From NCBI GenBank assembly GCA_003169845.1, contig PNAG01000024.1, positions 1 to 59,154 of the forward strand: a stretch of DNA of 59,154 nucleotides, written 5' to 3'. This DNA is from Candidatus Dormiibacterota bacterium (lineage in GTDB: Bacteria > Chloroflexota > Dormibacteria > Dormibacterales > Dormibacteraceae). The translations under genes and the position numbers were made by a program. The notes below the pieces were generated by a model that saw nothing but the letters and a program-made list of their open reading frames with translations, searched no databases and was not told the origin of the DNA. The first letter of the stretch is position 1. The number at the start of each line of letters is the position of its first letter. Positions 57,826 through 59,154 of this stretch are shown in pieces.

Positions 57826-58628
57826 TGCCAGAATCAGAGCCCGTGTCTGACTCGAGCGAGAAGCCATACTCGCCTGGAATCGAGGCGATCTTCGAGGTCG
57901 TGGCGCGGCTTCGCGCGCCCGACGGCTGCCCATGGGATCGCGAGCAGACGCACGAATCGCTGCGGCCTTACCTGCTCGAAGAGACGTACGAGCTCCTTGA
58001 GGCGATCGACTCGGGAGACGACGCGAAGATGATGGAAGAGCTAGGCGATGTCCTGCTCCAGGTCGCCATGCACGCCGAGATCGCGGCCCAGGAGAATCGT
58101 TTCGACGCGGCAAAGGTTTCGGAAGCGGTCGCGGCAAAGATGGTCAAGCGCCATCCGCACGTTTTCGGCGAGACCTCCGTGGCCAACGCCGACGAGGTGC
58201 TTCGCAACTGGGAGCACCAGAAGGCTCATGAGGCTCGAAAGGCCGGCAACGACGAATCAGTTGTCGACCGTGTTCCGGCGACGCTGCCCGCGCTCGCGTG
58301 GGCGCTGGGGTTGCAGAAGCGCGCGGCGCGCGTGGGGTTTGATTTCACTTCTCCAAAGCAGGCGGCCGAGGCTATCGCCGAGGAGGCGAAGGAGCTGGCG
58401 GACGCCAAGGACGCGGAGCAGACCTTCAATGAGATGGGGGATTTGCTTTTCGCCATCGTCTCGCTGGCCCGGCGCCTGAAGGTCAACCCCGAGGACGCGC
58501 TTCGGGTTGCAGGCCAGCGTTTCCGCGATCGTTTCTCCAGGACGGAAGCGCTGTTGCGAAAAGAGGGCAAGACCTTCCGCGACCTTGATCCTCAGCAGCT
58601 TGAGCTGCGCTGGGAGGAAAGCGGATAG
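57825..58628 (+). CDS. mazG: nucleoside triphosphate pyrophosphohydrolase MazG
   Basis: A 267-residue all-alpha NTP pyrophosphatase with two MazG units. The first has RAPDGCPWDREQTHESLRPY and LEETYELLEAID with EELGDVLLQ (the EExxE-x12-ExxD metal sites). The second has a similar EEAKEL/NEMGDLLFAIV arrangement. It clears non-canonical or stress-related NTPs. The GTG at 57825 overlaps the mfd stop; GTG 57843 is an alternative. Position after mfd and before an FtsB-like gene matches the order in many Gram-positive bacteria. Confidence 0.94.
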   Translation: MPESEPVSDSSEKPYSPGIEAIFEVVARLRAPDGCPWDREQTHESLRPYLLEETYELLEAIDSGDDAKMMEELGDVLLQVAMHAEIAAQENRFDAAKVSEAVAAKMVKRHPHVFGETSVANADEVLRNWEHQKAHEARKAGNDESVVDRVPATLPALAWALGLQKRAARVGFDFTSPKQAAEAIAEEAKELADAKDAEQTFNEMGDLLFAIVSLARRLKVNPEDALRVAGQRFRDRFSRTEALLRKEGKTFRDLDPQQLELRWEESG

Positions 58629-58640
58629 CCGGGGGGCGTT

Positions 58641-58649
58641 TGCTATAGT
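58641..58649 (+). promoter_or_regulatory. extended -10 promoter before the FtsB-like gene
   Basis: TGCTATAGT carries the TGn extension and a -10 box close to TATAAT. No good -35 is seen, as is usual for extended -10 promoters. The transcript would start near 58656, giving a leader of about 34 nt before ATG 58690. Confidence 0.55.
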
Positions 58650-58689
58650 CGGCTTCCTCTTCGGCAACAGTCCCTGATCACGATCCACC

Positions 58690-59070
58690 ATGAGATACAA
58701 CAGAGTCTTCGTCGCCTCCGGCACCTTGCGCACCAGCGCGTTCGGCATGCGCCATGCGGTTGTCATCGCGATTGGCCTCGGAGTGCTTGGCTGGGCCGGC
58801 GTCGCCTACGCACAGGAGGCGTACATCGGGCACAAGCTCAGCCAGCAGGTGGCGGATCTGCGCACCCAGAACGTGGTTCTCGGCGCGCAAAACCAGGGAT
58901 ATAAGCAGGACGTCCAGGCCATCACGTCCGGCGCGGGCGACGAGGAGGAGGCGAGGCTCAACGGCTACGCCAAGCCGCAGGAGCGTCTCTACCTCGTCAC
59001 GGCGGCACCATCGCCTTCCCCGACGCCGCCGGCGTCGCCGTCACCCTCAGCGTCGCCGCACTCTCACTGA
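58690..59070 (+). CDS. FtsB/DivIC-like septum protein
   Basis: A 126-residue single-pass protein. A short cytoplasmic N-terminus, a membrane helix (about 22-43), then a coiled coil (GHKLSQQVADLRTQNVVLGA) and a YAKPQERLYLV box, which matches the end of the FtsB/DivIC domain (usually ARxxGxVxPGEExY). A Pro/Ser tail ends the protein (SPSPTPPASPSPSAS). Such proteins link FtsL and FtsQ/DivIB in the divisome. Its location between mazG and a tRNA agrees with divIC loci elsewhere. Confidence 0.75.
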   Translation: MRYNRVFVASGTLRTSAFGMRHAVVIAIGLGVLGWAGVAYAQEAYIGHKLSQQVADLRTQNVVLGAQNQGYKQDVQAITSGAGDEEEARLNGYAKPQERLYLVTAAPSPSPTPPASPSPSASPHSH

Positions 59071-59098
59071 GGCTGCCGGCCGGCTCCAAGCCCGGCGG

Positions 59099-59104
59099 TA
59101 TACT
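59099..59104 (+). promoter_or_regulatory. -10 box of the initiator tRNA gene
   Basis: TATACT (one mismatch from TATAAT) ends 5 nt before the predicted first base of the tRNA. No clear -35 is visible in the GC-rich sequence upstream. Confidence 0.6.
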
Positions 59105-59109
59105 TTGAA

Positions 59110-59154
59110 AGCGGAGTGGAGCAGCGGCAGCTCGTCGGGCTCATAACCCGAAGG
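59110..59154 (+). tRNA. tRNA-fMet (CAT), partial at the window edge
   Basis: The 5' half of an initiator tRNA. The D-arm GAGC-AGCGGCA-GCTC and the anticodon arm TCGGGCTCATAACCCGA are present, with anticodon CAT at 59142-59144. Three consecutive G-C pairs close the anticodon stem (GGG/CCC), the mark of initiator tRNAs. The T-arm and acceptor 3' strand lie beyond the window. Confidence 0.9.

Overview
The window is a GC-rich, densely coded bacterial chromosome segment with about 50 protein genes on both strands, one partial tRNA and no rRNA, phage or insertion sequence. I cannot name the species. The mix of an Rv0121-type PPOX oxidoreductase, a fused LutB-LutA protein, a NrtR-controlled NAD operon, many GTG/TTG starts and -10-like hexamers placed 6-7 nt before start codons fits a high-GC Terrabacteria lineage such as Chloroflexota, Dormibacterota or deep Actinomycetota. 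That placement is inference.

Layout. 0-6 kb: a zinc-ribbon protein, an ABC exporter with a TetR-like regulator carrying two HTH domains, a secreted protein, a degenerate LspA-like membrane protein, and a divergent PPOX/DUF2203 pair. 6-13.5 kb (minus strand): dxs, pepA, lutBA fusion and a YyaL-type thioredoxin-fold protein. 13.5-19 kb: M20 dipeptidase, FixX-like ferredoxin, trxB, DUF3048 protein, DUF971 and Mrp. 19.5-25.3 kb: UDG, YCII, rsmE, then nrtR-nadC-nadA-nadB, the whole de novo route from aspartate to nicotinate mononucleotide beside its likely regulator. 25.3-34.3 kb: a frameshifted small lipoprotein, lepA, a lipoprotein, an SDR epimerase, ybaK, hemW and a CIRCE-preceded hrcA-grpE-dnaJ set without dnaK. 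34.5-38.1 kb: a small charged protein and a PAS-PAS-GAF-PAS-GGDEF-EAL cyclic-di-GMP protein.

38.4-52.3 kb is the most distinctive part, a cell-surface glycan region. It holds rmlD, a tandem-HTH regulator, and a tightly overlapping run made of a processive GT2 with an extracytoplasmic C-terminal domain and a PEP-CTERM-like tail, an exosortase-family protein, a flippase-like/GT4 fusion, a large PTPS-related membrane protein and a methyltransferase. CDP-paratose-epimerase-like and GalE-like SDRs and a ferritin-like/VIT1 transporter follow. I propose that the exosortase processes or anchors the tail of the glycosyltransferase encoded directly before it. 52.3-59.2 kb returns to housekeeping genes: ybeY, a nucleotidyltransferase, pth, mfd, mazG, an FtsB/DivIC-like protein and an initiator tRNA cut by the window edge.

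Two patterns cut across the window. First, a structured ~170-bp interspersed element follows gene ends (two clear copies, one partial tandem copy, one diverged relative). Second, TANNNT-like boxes sit 6-8 nt before many start codons with no Shine-Dalgarno sequence, which suggests common leaderless transcription.
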